From contig DCIA01000013.1 in the NCBI GenBank assembly GCA_002315735.1, positions 162,022 to 226,021 on the forward strand: a stretch of 64,000 nucleotides of DNA. The letters are read 5' to 3'. Position 1 is the stretch's first letter. The number at the start of each line of letters is the position of its first letter. Positions 1 through 8,439 of the stretch are shown piece after piece. The notes under the pieces were generated by a model. That model did no database searches and was not told the origin of the DNA. It saw only the letters and a program-made list of their open reading frames with translations. This DNA is from Clostridiales bacterium UBA1738 (GTDB taxonomy: Bacteria > Bacillota > Clostridia > UBA1381). A program made the position numbers and the translations under genes.

Positions 1-1
1 G

Positions 2-2032
2 CCTTCTGCCCCACTTGATTTTCTTTCTTCTTTTTTAGAAAAAGAAAGCGAAAACAGCGAACCTGCCGATAATAATGCTACTAAAAAGAACACAAAAAAA
101 GGAAAATTCGGCAAGAAAAAAAGTATGCTTGATACCTACGGCACAAACCTTACCGAAAAGGCAAAACTCGGAAAGGTTGACCGTGTTATAAACAGAACAA
201 CCGAAATCGACAGAGTTGTGCAAATTCTAAACAGGCGTTCTAAAAATAATCCTGTAATTCTGGGTGAGCCCGGCGTCGGCAAAACAGCAATAGCAGAAGG
301 TCTTGCTTGCAGAATTGTTGAAAGCAATGTCCCACCAAAGTTATTTGGCTATCAACTATACCTAATTGATTTTACTGCCTTAGTTGCCGGAACTCAGTTT
401 CGTGGTCAATTTGAAGCACGGCTTAAAAATCTTTTGATAGAAGCAGAAGAGGCCGGAAATGTTATTCTTGTTATTGACGAAATTCATAATATAGTTGCCG
501 CAGGAGATGCAGACGGAGCTATGAGTGCTGCAAATATTTTAAAGCCTGCCCTCGCCCGTGGTGAAATTCAAATTATCGGTGCAACCACTCTAAACGAATA
601 CAGAAAACACATTGAAAAAGATACCGCTCTTGAAAGACGTTTTCAGCCTGTTTTGGTTGATGAACCAAGCGTAGCAGAATCAATAGAAATTTTAAAGGGA
701 ATCAAAGACTATTATGAAGACTACCATAAAGTGCAAATTTCTGACGAAGTTATTGAAGCTGCTTGCAGAATGAGTGAGCGATACATTACAGACAGATTTT
801 TGCCTGATAAAGCAATAGATGTAATTGACGAGGCATCATCTGCCGTAAATTTAAGAAATGTTGCACTTTATAATGCAACAAAAACAAAAGCAAGACTTGA
901 CGAAATACCACAAGAATCACAAGAGGCTGCCGATAGCCAAGATTTTGAAAAGGTTGCAACTTTAAAACAAGAAGAATTAGAACTTACATCAAAATTAAAG
1001 GGATACGAAGAAGCTGCAAAGGATTCTCGTGTAACACTTGATGATGTCGCAGCTGTAATTGAAAGTTGGACAAAAATTCCTGTTCATAAGTTGACCGAAA
1101 GTGAGCAAGAAAAACTGCTTTGTCTAGAAGACAGAATTCACCAAAGAGTTATAGGTCAAGAGAACGCAGTAAAAAGTGTCGCAAGGGCAATAAGGCGTGG
1201 CAGAGCCGATATTACTTTTAAGCGCCGTCCTGTTTCCTTTATTTTTGCAGGGCCTACCGGTGTCGGTAAAACAGAACTTGTTAAAACGATTGCCGAGGTT
1301 ATGTTTGATAACGAAGACGCGCTTATCCGTTTTGATATGTCAGAATTTATGGAAAAACATTCTGTTTCAAAACTAATCGGTTCACCTCCGGGATATGTAG
1401 GTTATGACGAGGCAGGTCAACTCACAGAAAAGGTTAGAAGAAAGCCTTATTCTGTCATTTTACTTGACGAAATGGAAAAAGCAAATCCTGATATTTTCAA
1501 TCTTTTCTTGCAAATTTTAGATGACGGCAGAGTTTCAGACAGTCACGGAAAAATTGTTAATTTCGAAAATACAATTATAATTATGACAACCAACGCAGGT
1601 TCTGAATTTGAATCTTCATCTATCGGATTCAACTCCGATAACGAAATTACGCTTAAAAATAATGTTGAAAAGAGTTTAAAAGAGCGTTTTAGACCTGAAT
1701 TTTTAAACAGAATTGACGAAACGGTAACATTTAGTCCTCTTTCAAAACCTGAACTAAAACAAATTATTGACCTTATGCTCCGTGATATTACAGGCAGAAT
1801 GGCACAAAAAGGTGCAACCCTTGAAATAACGGAATCTGCAAAAGAGCTTATCCTTGAAAAAGGGTTTGATGTGAAATTTGGTGCAAGACCATTAAAGCGT
1901 GCAATCCAAACACTTTTAGAGGATAAACTTGCAGAATTCTCACTAAAAAATGAAATAACAAAAGGTATGCAGATTAAAGCAGACACAAAGAACGACGAAA
2001 TCTGCCTAACTTCTATAGTAGCAAATATATAA
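2..2032 (+). CDS. clpC: ATP-dependent Clp protease ATP-binding subunit ClpC (5' partial)
   Basis: The frame is open to the left edge, so the start and the N-terminal Clp-N repeat domain lie outside; 676 codons remain against about 810 in the family. What is visible: a Lys/Glu/Asn-rich linker of about 40 residues, AAA+ module D1 with Walker A GEPGVGKTA and Walker B VIDEIHN, a middle region with a UVR-like motif (DFEKVATLKQEELE) that points to ClpC rather than ClpB, then D2 with GPTGVGKTE and LLDEMEKA and the C-terminal D2-small domain. ClpC unfolds misfolded or regulatory proteins and threads them into ClpP in the cytoplasm. The gene ends 8 nt before the -35 box of the aromatic operon; I see no strong terminator between them. 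Identification is secure; upstream partners (ctsR, mcsA, mcsB in many relatives) cannot be seen. Confidence 0.93.
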   Translation, partial: PSAPLDFLSSFLEKESENSEPADNNATKKNTKKGKFGKKKSMLDTYGTNLTEKAKLGKVDRVINRTTEIDRVVQILNRRSKNNPVILGEPGVGKTAIAEGLACRIVESNVPPKLFGYQLYLIDFTALVAGTQFRGQFEARLKNLLIEAEEAGNVILVIDEIHNIVAAGDADGAMSAANILKPALARGEIQIIGATTLNEYRKHIEKDTALERRFQPVLVDEPSVAESIEILKGIKDYYEDYHKVQISDEVIEAACRMSERYITDRFLPDKAIDVIDEASSAVNLRNVALYNATKTKARLDEIPQESQEAADSQDFEKVATLKQEELELTSKLKGYEEAAKDSRVTLDDVAAVIESWTKIPVHKLTESEQEKLLCLEDRIHQRVIGQENAVKSVARAIRRGRADITFKRRPVSFIFAGPTGVGKTELVKTIAEVMFDNEDALIRFDMSEFMEKHSVSKLIGSPPGYVGYDEAGQLTEKVRRKPYSVILLDEMEKANPDIFNLFLQILDDGRVSDSHGKIVNFENTIIIMTTNAGSEFESSSIGFNSDNEITLKNNVEKSLKERFRPEFLNRIDETVTFSPLSKPELKQIIDLMLRDITGRMAQKGATLEITESAKELILEKGFDVKFGARPLKRAIQTLLEDKLAEFSLKNEITKGMQIKADTKNDEICLTSIVANI

Positions 2033-2039
2033 AAAAGTA

Positions 2040-2068
2040 TTGACAAATTCTATATTTAGTGATATTAT
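2040..2068 (+). promoter_or_regulatory. Sigma-A promoter of the aromatic amino acid operon
   Basis: TTGACA (2040-2045), 17-nt spacer, TATTAT (2063-2068). Transcription would start near 2075, giving a leader of about 225 nt before pheA that contains the leader peptide and attenuator. Confidence 0.85.
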
Positions 2069-2101
2069 TTTAAAAAAGTTTTAGGAAGGAATGAATCAGA
2101 A

Positions 2102-2218
2102 ATGAAAAAAATGATTAAAATAATTACAAATAATACTGATTCATATTATTCTTTCGTTCGATTTTATGCGAGCTTTGGTTTTTATGCTGAAAATCAACAA
2201 CATTCCGAACGCAAGTAG
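2102..2218 (+). CDS. Tyr/Phe-rich leader peptide of the aromatic operon
   Basis: A 38-codon ORF with SD AGGAAGGA (2083-2090) and an ATG 11 nt downstream. Residues 15-28 hold eight aromatic codons: Tyr at 15, 16, 22, 28 and Phe at 18, 21, 25, 27; there is no Trp. These are exactly the two end products made by the operon that follows. The peptide looks functional only as a ribosome-stalling sensor: stalling on codons 15-28 (2144-2185) would cover the first strand of the leader's protector stem, and finishing at the TAG (2216-2218) would cover the second strand. It is too short for standard gene callers. Inference from sequence architecture; no homolog was searched. Confidence 0.85.
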   Translation: MKKMIKIITNNTDSYYSFVRFYASFGFYAENQQHSERK

Positions 2219-2280
2219 ATTCCATTCCATTCATAGCATTTATGGTTCTATTCCCTTTCGGAATAGGACCTTTTTATTTT
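2155..2280 (+). promoter_or_regulatory. Ribosome-mediated transcription attenuator (Tyr/Phe)
   Basis: Three mutually exclusive pairings can be read. Protector: CGTTCG (2155-2160) with CGAACG (2206-2211). Antiterminator: ATTCCGAA (2202-2209) with TTCGGAAT (2257-2264), 8 bp. Terminator: GGTTCTATTCC (2244-2254) with GGAATAGGACC (2260-2270). The antiterminator uses the terminator's loop and 3' arm, and shares 2206-2209 with the protector. Scarce charged tRNA-Tyr or tRNA-Phe would stall the ribosome over 2155-2160, free the antiterminator strand and allow readthrough. Full translation, or none, would favour termination. No T-box consensus is present. Confidence 0.82.
2244..2280 (+). terminator. 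Leader terminator upstream of pheA
   Basis: An 11-bp stem (2244-2254 / 2260-2270, one G-T wobble) with a CTTTC loop, followed by TTTTTATTTT and more T. It lies 20 nt before the pheA start, so it must be conditional. Confidence 0.9.
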
Positions 2281-2299
2281 TTTAGATTGGAGAAAACTT

Positions 2300-3403
2300 A
2301 TGGACAAACTTACAAATGCGAGAAAAGAAATTAATGAAATTGATTCTAAAATAGCAGAACTTTTTGAAAAAAGAATGCACGCCGCATCTGAAATTGCAGA
2401 ATACAAAAAGTCACACGGTATGCCTATTTTTGATGAAAGTCGTGAAGCATTACTAATTAAGGAAAACATAAAACATATTAGTGATGATATGCTTCACCCA
2501 TACTATATAAATTTTCTTAAATCGGTAATGAATATTTCAAAACAATATCAAAACCTCCTGATTAATGGTATGAAAGTTGCATTCTGTGGTGTTTCCGGTG
2601 CATTCTCAGATATTGCAGCAAAGCGAATCTTCCCTTATGCCGAATTTATAGGATTTGAAACATTTCAAGATGCATATAACTCGGTATTAGAAGGAATTTG
2701 TGACTCTGCTGTTTTGCCGATTGAAAATAGTTCCGCCGGAATTGTAGGCGAAGTATCAGACCTTATGTTTGACGGCGAGTTGTTTGTAAACGGTATTTAT
2801 ACTATGCCGATTGTCCATAATTTATTGGCAAAAAAAGGTGCTAACCTTGATACAATTAAAACTGTTATAAGCCATCCACAAGCACTAAGCCAGTGTTCAA
2901 AATATATTGAAAAGCACGGATTTGACAAAATTAAAGAACTAAATACTGCGGTATCTGCTAAAATAGTATCAGAAAAAAACGACATTACCATTGCCGCAAT
3001 CGCAAGTGAGGAAACTGCTTCCCTATATAACCTAAAAATAATTGACCATGACATCAATTCTTCTTCTGCAAACACAACAAAATTTGCAGTATTTTCAAAC
3101 AAGGAAAATCACGATATTGATTCAAACAAATTTATACTAATGTTCACTGCAAACGATGTTCCGGGTTCTCTTTCAAAAGCTATTAACATTATTTCAGAAA
3201 ACGGTTTTAATATGAAGGTTCTAAATAGCCGCAAAGTTAAGGATAAAGATTGGCAATACTATTTCTATACCGAGATTGTGGGAAGTAACGACTCTGAATT
3301 AGGCAAAAAAATGATTTCTGAACTCTCAAAGGAATGCAGCAAGCTGAAAGTTGTAGGTCACTTTAAAAAGGACATAAGTTTAAAGGACGGTAAACTATTA
3401 TGA
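2300..3403 (+). CDS. pheA: Bifunctional chorismate mutase / prephenate dehydratase (P-protein)
   Basis: Converts chorismate to prephenate and on to phenylpyruvate, the Phe precursor. Domains in 367 aa: AroQ-type all-helical chorismate mutase (about 1-85), prephenate dehydratase (about 92-270, starting MKVAFCGVSGAFSD) and an ACT domain (about 275-360). Oddities: the dehydratase catalytic motif, normally T-R-F, reads T-K-F (ANTTKFAVF). The two ACT motifs that bind Phe in known enzymes (GALV, ESRP) read GSLS and NSRK. The catalytic Thr is kept, so activity is likely, but allosteric inhibition by Phe may be weak, which would suit control by attenuation. First gene of the operon; its TGA overlaps the aroB ATG (ATGA). 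Confidence 0.93.
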   Translation: MDKLTNARKEINEIDSKIAELFEKRMHAASEIAEYKKSHGMPIFDESREALLIKENIKHISDDMLHPYYINFLKSVMNISKQYQNLLINGMKVAFCGVSGAFSDIAAKRIFPYAEFIGFETFQDAYNSVLEGICDSAVLPIENSSAGIVGEVSDLMFDGELFVNGIYTMPIVHNLLAKKGANLDTIKTVISHPQALSQCSKYIEKHGFDKIKELNTAVSAKIVSEKNDITIAAIASEETASLYNLKIIDHDINSSSANTTKFAVFSNKENHDIDSNKFILMFTANDVPGSLSKAINIISENGFNMKVLNSRKVKDKDWQYYFYTEIVGSNDSELGKKMISELSKECSKLKVVGHFKKDISLKDGKLL

Positions 3404-4437
3404 TTAAACGGCAAATTTCAATACCTGAAAAACAAAAATGTTATGACATTATAATAGAAAAAGATTCAATAAAAAAAGCTAACGAATATTTTAACTTGGA
3501 TAGAAAAGTTTTCATAATTACCGATAGCGGTGTTCCAAAAGAATACGCCAAAACTATCTCTACTATGTCAAAAATACCATATATTTTTACTTTTGAAGAA
3601 GGCGAAAAAAACAAGACCTTTAATACAGTAACAAAAATTCTATCCGAAATGTTGTCAAAAGATTTTGACAGAAGCGACTGTATTGTTGCCGTTGGTGGTG
3701 GTGTTGTCGGCGACATTGCCGGATTTGCCGCATCTATGTATATGCGTGGAATTGATTTTTATAATATTCCGACAACCCTTCTGTCGCAGGTTGACTCGTC
3801 AATCGGCGGAAAAACTGCTGTAAATTTTGAAGGAATAAAAAATATTATCGGTGCATTTTATCAACCAAAAGCCCTACTTATCGACACAAATCTATTAAAA
3901 ACACTTTCTAAAAGGCAAATATCAAACGGCTATGCAGAAGTTGTAAAAATGGCTCTAACCAGTGATGAAAACTTATTTAACACTCTAAAAAATACCGACC
4001 TATTATCACTTGAAAATATTGACAAAATTATTGACAAATCACTAAAAATCAAGGGTGAAATAGTAATTAAAGACGAAAAAGAAACAGGACTTAGAAAAAT
4101 CCTAAACTTCGGTCATACAATAGGTCACGGAATAGAATCACAAAATGAAATAAACGGACTTTATCACGGCGAATGTGTTGCTCTTGGAATGGTCTATATG
4201 ACTTCTGAAGAAGTTAAGCCTGAACTTATAAAAATATTAAAAAAACTAAATCTTCGTACCACACTTAACTTTAACAAGGATTTAGTTTTTGATGCCATTT
4301 CTCATGACAAAAAAACAAAGGATGGGTTTATTGATATTATAAAGGTCGAAAAAATCGGTTCATACAAAATTGAGAGAATAAAAATACACGAGATCAAAAC
4401 TATTTTGGAAAACTATAAAGGAGATAAATCAGAATGA
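3400..4437 (+). CDS. aroB: 3-dehydroquinate synthase
   Basis: Closes DAHP to 3-dehydroquinate, step 2 of the shikimate pathway, using NAD and a divalent metal. The 345 aa are normal for the family. Visible: the NAD-binding segment VAVGGGVVGDIAGFAAS, then TTLLSQVDSSIGGKTAVN, and the metal-ligand region with GHTIGHGIE and LYHGECVALGM. Translationally coupled on both sides: its ATG overlaps the pheA stop and its TGA overlaps the aroC ATG, each as ATGA. Confidence 0.96.
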   Translation: MIKRQISIPEKQKCYDIIIEKDSIKKANEYFNLDRKVFIITDSGVPKEYAKTISTMSKIPYIFTFEEGEKNKTFNTVTKILSEMLSKDFDRSDCIVAVGGGVVGDIAGFAASMYMRGIDFYNIPTTLLSQVDSSIGGKTAVNFEGIKNIIGAFYQPKALLIDTNLLKTLSKRQISNGYAEVVKMALTSDENLFNTLKNTDLLSLENIDKIIDKSLKIKGEIVIKDEKETGLRKILNFGHTIGHGIESQNEINGLYHGECVALGMVYMTSEEVKPELIKILKKLNLRTTLNFNKDLVFDAISHDKKTKDGFIDIIKVEKIGSYKIERIKIHEIKTILENYKGDKSE

Positions 4438-5528
4438 AAAATACATTTGGAAATAGTATTTTGGTAACTCTTTTCGGCGAAAGTCACGGTGACGCTATCG
4501 GTGCTGTTGTTGACGGACTTGCTCCCGGTCTTGACATTGATATGGAGTTTATTAATCATCAACTTTCTCTTAGAAAACCAAAAGGCAAAATAGGTACAAA
4601 GCGCCATGAAGAAGATAATATAAAAATTATAAGCGGCGTTTTTAACGGCAAAACAACGGGCACTCCCCTTTCTATTATAATTCAAAATAATGATACAAAA
4701 AGTGATAATTATGATAATCTAAAAGAACTCGCACGCCCGGGGCATGCAGACTATACAGGGGATATTAAATATCACGGATTTCAAGATTATAGAGGTGGCG
4801 GACATTTTAGTGGAAGGCTAACTGCTCCGTTAGTTGCTGTTGGTGCCATTTTAATTTTAGCACTTCAAAAAAAGGGCATAAAAATCGGCACACATATTAA
4901 AAGATGTGGTGGACTTTCTGACAGAAATTTTATTAATTATGAAAATGATATAAACCTTCTAAATAATTTAGATTTTGCGGTTTTAGATGATGAAAAATCC
5001 AAACAAATGACAGAAAAAATAGAAGAAACCGCAAAAGACGGCGATAGCATCGGTGGAATTTTAGAAACAGCTATCATCGGTATTCCCGGTGGTCTTGGCG
5101 AACCTTGGTTTGACTCCTTTGAGAGTTTATTATCACATGGTATTTTTTCAATTCCTGCGGTTAAAGGTATTTGGTTTGGCGACAGTCTTGACCTAATCGA
5201 CTCATACGGCAGTGAATTTAATGATTCTTTCCAAATTGAAAATGGAAATGTGATTACAAAAACCAATCACAATGGCGGCATAAATGGTGGTATAACAAAC
5301 GGAATGCCTGTTGTTTTCCACACACTTATTAAGCCTACCCCATCAATTTACAAAATGCAAGATACAATTAATTTTAAAAATTTTGAAAACTGCAAACTTC
5401 AAATCGAAGGAAGGCATGACCCTGCTATCATTCATCGTGCAAGAGTTGTTGTTGACAGTATAGCCTCTATGGTTGTTGCAGACCTTTTGGCAGAAAGATT
5501 TGGGACAGATTTTCTTTCTTCCAAATAA
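4434..5528 (+). CDS. aroC: Chorismate synthase
   Basis: Eliminates phosphate from EPSP to give chorismate, the last common step; it needs reduced FMN. In 364 aa the three family signatures are present: GESHG near residue 16, RPGHADY near 101 and YRGGGHFSGR near 121, with a C-terminal RHDPAIIHRA. Full length for a monofunctional bacterial enzyme without an added flavin reductase domain. Start overlaps the aroB stop; the next gene starts 20 nt downstream behind an AAAAGGAG site. Confidence 0.97.
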   Translation: MKNTFGNSILVTLFGESHGDAIGAVVDGLAPGLDIDMEFINHQLSLRKPKGKIGTKRHEEDNIKIISGVFNGKTTGTPLSIIIQNNDTKSDNYDNLKELARPGHADYTGDIKYHGFQDYRGGGHFSGRLTAPLVAVGAILILALQKKGIKIGTHIKRCGGLSDRNFINYENDINLLNNLDFAVLDDEKSKQMTEKIEETAKDGDSIGGILETAIIGIPGGLGEPWFDSFESLLSHGIFSIPAVKGIWFGDSLDLIDSYGSEFNDSFQIENGNVITKTNHNGGINGGITNGMPVVFHTLIKPTPSIYKMQDTINFKNFENCKLQIEGRHDPAIIHRARVVVDSIASMVVADLLAERFGTDFLSSK

Positions 5529-5548
5529 ATTTAAAAAGGAGTTTTATT

Positions 5549-6814
5549 ATGGAATACGGACTAATCGCAGAACATTTAGGGCATAGTTTTTCTAAAACTA
5601 TTCATGATATGATCGGAAATTATGACTATACCCTAAAAGAGATAGAAAAAGACAGTTTGGCTGATTTTTTGAAATCTAAAAATTTCAAAGGGCTCAATGT
5701 GACTATTCCATATAAAACCTCAGTTATCCCATATCTTGACGAACTGGATAGTATCGCAAAGGAGATTGGTGCTGTAAACACTATTGTTAATAAGAATGGA
5801 AAACTCTACGGATATAACACAGATTTTTTTGGAATGACTGCTCTTATAAAAAAACAGGGCTTTGATTTTAACGGCAAAAAAGTGTTAATTTTAGGTTCAG
5901 GTGGCACAAGCAAAACGGCTTTTGCTGTTTCAAATCATCTTGGTGCAAAAGAAATCTTTATCGTAAGCAGAAAAAATGAAACCGGAAAAATAACCTATGA
6001 AGATGTAGCAATAAATCATAATGATGCTGATTTTATTATTAATACAACTCCGAAAGGAATGTTTCCAAATATTAACGAATGTCCGATTGATTTAGATGGT
6101 TTTAAATCTCTTAATGGCGTTATTGATGCAATATTTAATCCTCTGTCATCAAATTTAGTTCTAAATGCTAAAAAAACGGGCATTTCATCTATCGGTGGAC
6201 TATATATGCTCGTAACACAAGCAGTATGTGCATCGGAACTATTTTTTGATAAAAAGTATGAGCCAAATTTGGCAGATAAAATCTATGATAAATTATTAAA
6301 CGAAAAGACAAATATAGTTCTTATTGGTATGCCGTCATCAGGGAAAACAACAATAGGCAGAAAACTTGCAAAAATTCTAAATCGTGAATTTATTGATACA
6401 GATGAACTGATAAAAAAAGAATCAAGCCTATTCCCCGGCGAAATAATAAAAACTTATGGAGAAGAATATTTTCGTGATTTAGAAAGCAAGGTTATAAGTG
6501 AAATTTCCACAAAAAATAATACTGTAATTTCAACAGGTGGCGGAGCAATTTTAAGAGATAAAAATATCCAAAACCTAAAACTAAACGGAACAATTATTTT
6601 CCTAAACAGAAAATTAGAAGACTTAACTTTAACTTCAAACAGACCTTTATCTAATACGCCTGATAAGTTAAAAAAGTTATATGATACTCGTTTCCCTATA
6701 TATTATAGTTCATCCGATTTTGTTATCGATGTAAAAGATGATTTTAGCCAAAGTGTAGCGGAAATAAATCACAAAATTTTTGGAGGTAGTGACAATGAAA
6801 ATTCTTGTAATTAA
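5549..6814 (+). CDS. Shikimate dehydrogenase - shikimate kinase fusion
   Basis: One 421-aa chain carries two consecutive steps. AroE part (about 1-252): shikimate-binding GHSFSK, catalytic Lys in VTIPYK, YNTDFFGM, NADP-binding GSGGTSKTA and IGGLYMLVTQA. AroK part (about 255-412): Walker A GMPSSGKTT, FIDTDEL, YGEEYFRDLE, STGGGAIL and the lid motif SNRPL. All catalytic elements of both are intact, so the chain should turn 3-dehydroshikimate into shikimate 3-phosphate. The Pro after the second shikimate-binding Ser (usually S-P) is Lys here. The last 20 nt overlap aroQ, whose SD lies inside this gene. There is no frameshift: the linker is in frame and short. Confidence 0.93.
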   Translation: MEYGLIAEHLGHSFSKTIHDMIGNYDYTLKEIEKDSLADFLKSKNFKGLNVTIPYKTSVIPYLDELDSIAKEIGAVNTIVNKNGKLYGYNTDFFGMTALIKKQGFDFNGKKVLILGSGGTSKTAFAVSNHLGAKEIFIVSRKNETGKITYEDVAINHNDADFIINTTPKGMFPNINECPIDLDGFKSLNGVIDAIFNPLSSNLVLNAKKTGISSIGGLYMLVTQAVCASELFFDKKYEPNLADKIYDKLLNEKTNIVLIGMPSSGKTTIGRKLAKILNREFIDTDELIKKESSLFPGEIIKTYGEEYFRDLESKVISEISTKNNTVISTGGGAILRDKNIQNLKLNGTIIFLNRKLEDLTLTSNRPLSNTPDKLKKLYDTRFPIYYSSSDFVIDVKDDFSQSVAEINHKIFGGSDNENSCN

Positions 6815-7226
6815 CGGCCCAAACATAAATATGCTTGGAATTAGAGAGCCTAATATATACGGAAAGGAAACCTATCAAAATCTTCGTGAACTAATTTTTT
6901 CCCACGCAAAAACTATTGGTATTGATGTTGAAGAATACCAATCAAACCACGAGGGCGATATAGTTGATAAAATTCAAACATCTTATGGCATTTTTGACGG
7001 AATTGTTATAAATCCTGCTGCCTACACTCATACAAGTATCGCCATTTTAGATGCTTTAAAAGCAGTGTCTATACCGACAGTTGAAGTCCATATTTCTGAC
7101 ATCAGTAAAAGAGAGAATTTTAGAAACACAAGTTATATAAGAAATATTGCAAAAAAGTCTATTATAGGTCACGGTCTTAATGGATATATCGAAGCAATCG
7201 ACTTTCTGGTTGATAGTTTGAGGTAA
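6795..7226 (+). CDS. aroQ: 3-dehydroquinate dehydratase, type II
   Basis: Dehydrates 3-dehydroquinate to 3-dehydroshikimate (step 3). The 143-aa type II dodecameric family is recognised by NGPNINMLG, the catalytic Tyr of the flexible loop (EPNIYG), QSNHEGDIVDKI and INPAAYTHTS, with VEVHISDI and the REDFR-like RENFR. I chose ATG 6795 because GGAGGT (6782-6787) lies 7 nt upstream and the family starts with this MKILVINGPN; a frame extension back to TTG 6780 would place the start inside the SD. Overlaps the aroEK fusion by 20 nt. Confidence 0.95.
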   Translation: MKILVINGPNINMLGIREPNIYGKETYQNLRELIFSHAKTIGIDVEEYQSNHEGDIVDKIQTSYGIFDGIVINPAAYTHTSIAILDALKAVSIPTVEVHISDISKRENFRNTSYIRNIAKKSIIGHGLNGYIEAIDFLVDSLR

Positions 7227-7230
7227 AAAT

Positions 7231-8439
7231 ATGAAGATACAAATTACTCCATCTATGGCATTTGGAAGAATATATGCTCCACCATCTAAAAGTATATCTC
7301 ACAGAATGCTTCTTGCGGCAAGTCTTTCAAGTGGCACAAGTTATATAGAGAATATTGCTTTTTCACAAGATATTCTAGCCACAATATCCTGTCTTGAAAA
7401 CTTGGGCGCAAAAATAGAAAAATCAGAAAGTTCTGTAAAAGTTACAGGTGTAAGCCCCGAAGATATGAATTCTGCAATACTAAACTGTAATGAATGTGGC
7501 AGTACACTTAGGTTTTTGATACCAATCGCCTTTATTTCCGGCAAAAAAATGGTGTTTAAGGGAACTCAAAAACTTTTAAGTCGTCCTCTTTCAATTTATA
7601 ATGAAATTGCCAAAGAAAATGACATTCAGTTTGATTTATCTGCAAGTTCTCTTACCGTTTGCGGAAAAATAAAGCCTAATACCTTTAAAGTTTTGGGAAA
7701 TATCAGTAGTCAGTTTATTAGTGGTCTTTTGTTTGCACTCCCGCTGTTAGATGGTACAAGCAAAATTGAAATCATACCACCTATTGAAAGCAAGTCATAT
7801 ATTTTGCTGACACTAAAAACACTTTCCGATTTTGGTATTAAAACGGAATTTCAAAACAATACAATAACTATTTTAGGAAATCAAAAATATACTCAATTTA
7901 ACGGAACTATTGAAGGTGACGCTTCAAATGCGGCATTTTTTGATTCACTAAACTTTTTAGGTGGTAATGTTAAAATTGACGGCATTAATCCTAATACTCT
8001 TCAAGGTGACGGAATTTTTCACGCACTTTTTGAAGATATAAAAAGCAAAAAAAATATTGATTTATCAAACTGTCCCGACCTTGGGCCTATTGCTTTTGTT
8101 CTTGCCGCTTTTTTAGGTGGCGGGCATTTTACGGGCACAAAAAGGCTCTCTTTAAAAGAAAGTGACAGATGTAAATCTATGCAAGATGAACTGTTAAAGT
8201 TCGGGATTTCATCGCAAATTCTTGAAAACGAAATGAATATTTTATCATCAAAACTTTTGCCTCCTCAAAGCGAACTTTCATCACATAACGACCACAGAAT
8301 TGCAATGGCACTTTCCATTCTTATGACAAAGACGGGCGGAGTTTTAAATGGTGCAGAATCTGTTTCAAAGAGTATGCCGAACTTTTTTGAAGAACTATCA
8401 AGACTAAATATAGAGGTGAATAAAATTGAATTGGATTAG
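7231..8439 (+). CDS. aroA: 3-phosphoshikimate 1-carboxyvinyltransferase (EPSP synthase)
   Basis: Joins shikimate 3-phosphate and PEP to give EPSP (step 6). The 402 aa show PPSKSISHRM near the N-terminus, ECGSTLRFLIP (the PEP/glyphosate-loop region, of the E-x-G-S-T-L-R type rather than the NAGTAMR of enterobacteria), GDASNAAFF, KESDRCKSM and SSHNDHRIAM. All key Lys, Arg and Asp/His positions seem present. Starts 4 nt after aroQ and overlaps tyrA by 14 nt. Confidence 0.95.
   Translation: MKIQITPSMAFGRIYAPPSKSISHRMLLAASLSSGTSYIENIAFSQDILATISCLENLGAKIEKSESSVKVTGVSPEDMNSAILNCNECGSTLRFLIPIAFISGKKMVFKGTQKLLSRPLSIYNEIAKENDIQFDLSASSLTVCGKIKPNTFKVLGNISSQFISGLLFALPLLDGTSKIEIIPPIESKSYILLTLKTLSDFGIKTEFQNNTITILGNQKYTQFNGTIEGDASNAAFFDSLNFLGGNVKIDGINPNTLQGDGIFHALFEDIKSKKNIDLSNCPDLGPIAFVLAAFLGGGHFTGTKRLSLKESDRCKSMQDELLKFGISSQILENEMNILSSKLLPPQSELSSHNDHRIAMALSILMTKTGGVLNGAESVSKSMPNFFEELSRLNIEVNKIELD

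Noticed and set aside
1543..2046. Long minus-strand ORF inside clpC
   Set aside because: Low-complexity Ser/Phe/Ile shadow of the clpC frame, no SD and no family features.
6780..6794. Earlier TTG start for the type II dehydroquinase
   Set aside because: It would lie within the SD GGAGGT; the family starts at the ATG at 6795.
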